Positions 62,992 through 64,000 of a DNA stretch of 64,000 nt are shown one piece after another. Below the pieces are notes generated by a model. That model ran no database searches and was not told the origin of the DNA. It saw only the letters and a list, made by a program, of their open reading frames with translations. The first letter of the stretch is position 1, and the number at the start of each line of letters is the position of its first letter. Source of the stretch: Scatophagus argus (taxonomy: Eukaryota > Chordata > Actinopteri > Scatophagidae); assembly GCF_020382885.2 (NCBI RefSeq), contig NC_058513.1:6711408-6775407 (forward strand), written 5' to 3'. The position numbers and the translations under genes were made by a program.

Positions 62992-64000
62992 GGTAAATTT
63001 ATTTACTTTGTTAATCCCAAAGTGGGAAGTTCTGCGTTTAACCCATCACTGATTGTAACACACACACACATGCAACATGCAACAAGTGTCCACTAGTCAG
63101 GTTGGCAGACTGGCAAGCAGCCATTCAGCCATTCCTCTCCCACCCAAGTGAGGACACTTGACCTCCTCAATAAGGGTCACCAGTCACTTTCATTAGGGGT
63201 GTAACGATCTGAAGGGGTGACATTCACTCATCCATTTCACTATCCGGGTTTGGTCTAATCCATGCGTGTTTGGATCCTATGCACCCTCAGTAGAGCCAGA
63301 CGCTCACATGGACCATTGACAGGAAGGTCATTGTGTGAGCAAAAGAGAAATGTATCAGGAATAGAGCCAGGGTTTTTTTGGATAAAGGCCTGTTTCTGCA
63401 GACCTGCAGCTGAACCATCTTGTTTGCATATCAATACCTTCAGGCCTGAATAACTTCAGTCAGCTGATGAATGAGAGATTTGCTGCTATCTCAAGTCCCA
63501 GGGCTCTTTGGTGCAGAGAAAGGAAACTTTTCACCAGCGGGAAATTCGACGACATAGCCGGCTGGTTCCCTTTACACACTCCTCACCCATGAATGGGACC
63601 GTGTGACCTGAGTATATTCTATAACCGGTGGGTATGCAGGGTGGAAAATGAACACCATCCACCTGTCAAACGCCAGCATGTTTTAGCAAAAAACTTCCTG
63701 AGCTTACTGATCATCTAAATCATCATCTCTGTTTTGAAAATATACTTGGTGGCTGTGAAATTGGCTGCTGAGCTTTGAAATAAAAAAGGTAACTTCTTTG
63801 AACTGCAGCTTAATGATATTTTTAGGTTTATAATCCTGTTGTCAATTTTTGTACTTTGAACATGCAATAAAGTTCTTGAGCAAGAACCAGTTTTAAATAT
63901 GTCACTAATATATTATGACTTTTCCAGTTGGTATAAAGAAGCTGTTAGCAAAGAGTTATGCTAATTTACAGAACATTAGAATTCACTTGGACTTTCTGTA
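62992..64000. other. Right edge of window, no gene seen
   Basis: A repeat-like fragment with ttaatcccaaagtgggaagt and tgcgtttaacccatcact lies at about 62998-63060, followed by a short CA run. The rest shows no coding or RNA gene I can support. Confidence 0.45.

Overview
The window is nuclear DNA of a ray-finned fish, most likely a percomorph teleost. The genes have spliced vertebrate structures with GT/AG introns. The spacers carry a tRNA-headed SINE, decayed Tc1-like transposons and several dispersed repeats common in teleosts, plus many CA and TC microsatellites. I see no bacterial, viral or CRISPR features and no new multi-gene system.

Six protein-coding genes were rebuilt exon by exon; every exon join was checked for reading phase. 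From left to right: (1) grid2ip (delphilin), minus strand, from about 21.4 kb to beyond the left edge. Thirteen coding exons are present; the FH2 (actin-nucleating) part lies outside. (2) zdhhc4, plus strand, 25.0-27.4 kb, a DHHC palmitoyltransferase in six exons, 348 aa. (3) pgp, plus strand, 28.5-30.1 kb, a HAD phosphatase in two exons, 306 aa. (4) bricd5, plus strand, 31.35-35.0 kb, a BRICHOS membrane protein in six exons, 214 aa. (5) mlst8, minus strand, 36.2-38.3 kb, the WD40 subunit of the TOR complexes in eight coding exons, 326 aa. (6) meiob, minus strand, 39.6-45.4 kb, a meiotic OB-fold protein in thirteen exons, 463 aa. The remaining 18.6 kb on the right (45.4-64 kb) shows no gene I can support; it holds repeats, a Tc1-like deletion derivative and a nested SINE.

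The genes are not an operon and do not share one pathway. Their order is informative, though. grid2ip and zdhhc4 are head-to-head as on human 7p22, and pgp-bricd5-mlst8 keep the order and orientations of human 16p13.3, where MEIOB also lies. The zdhhc4-pgp gap therefore joins two blocks that are separate in human.

The points most worth a second look are in grid2ip: a third PDZ domain between the two known from mammals, a short-isoform start codon that overlaps the long isoform's splice acceptor, and a 34-bp near-perfect copy of coding sequence inside the 7.4-kb intron.
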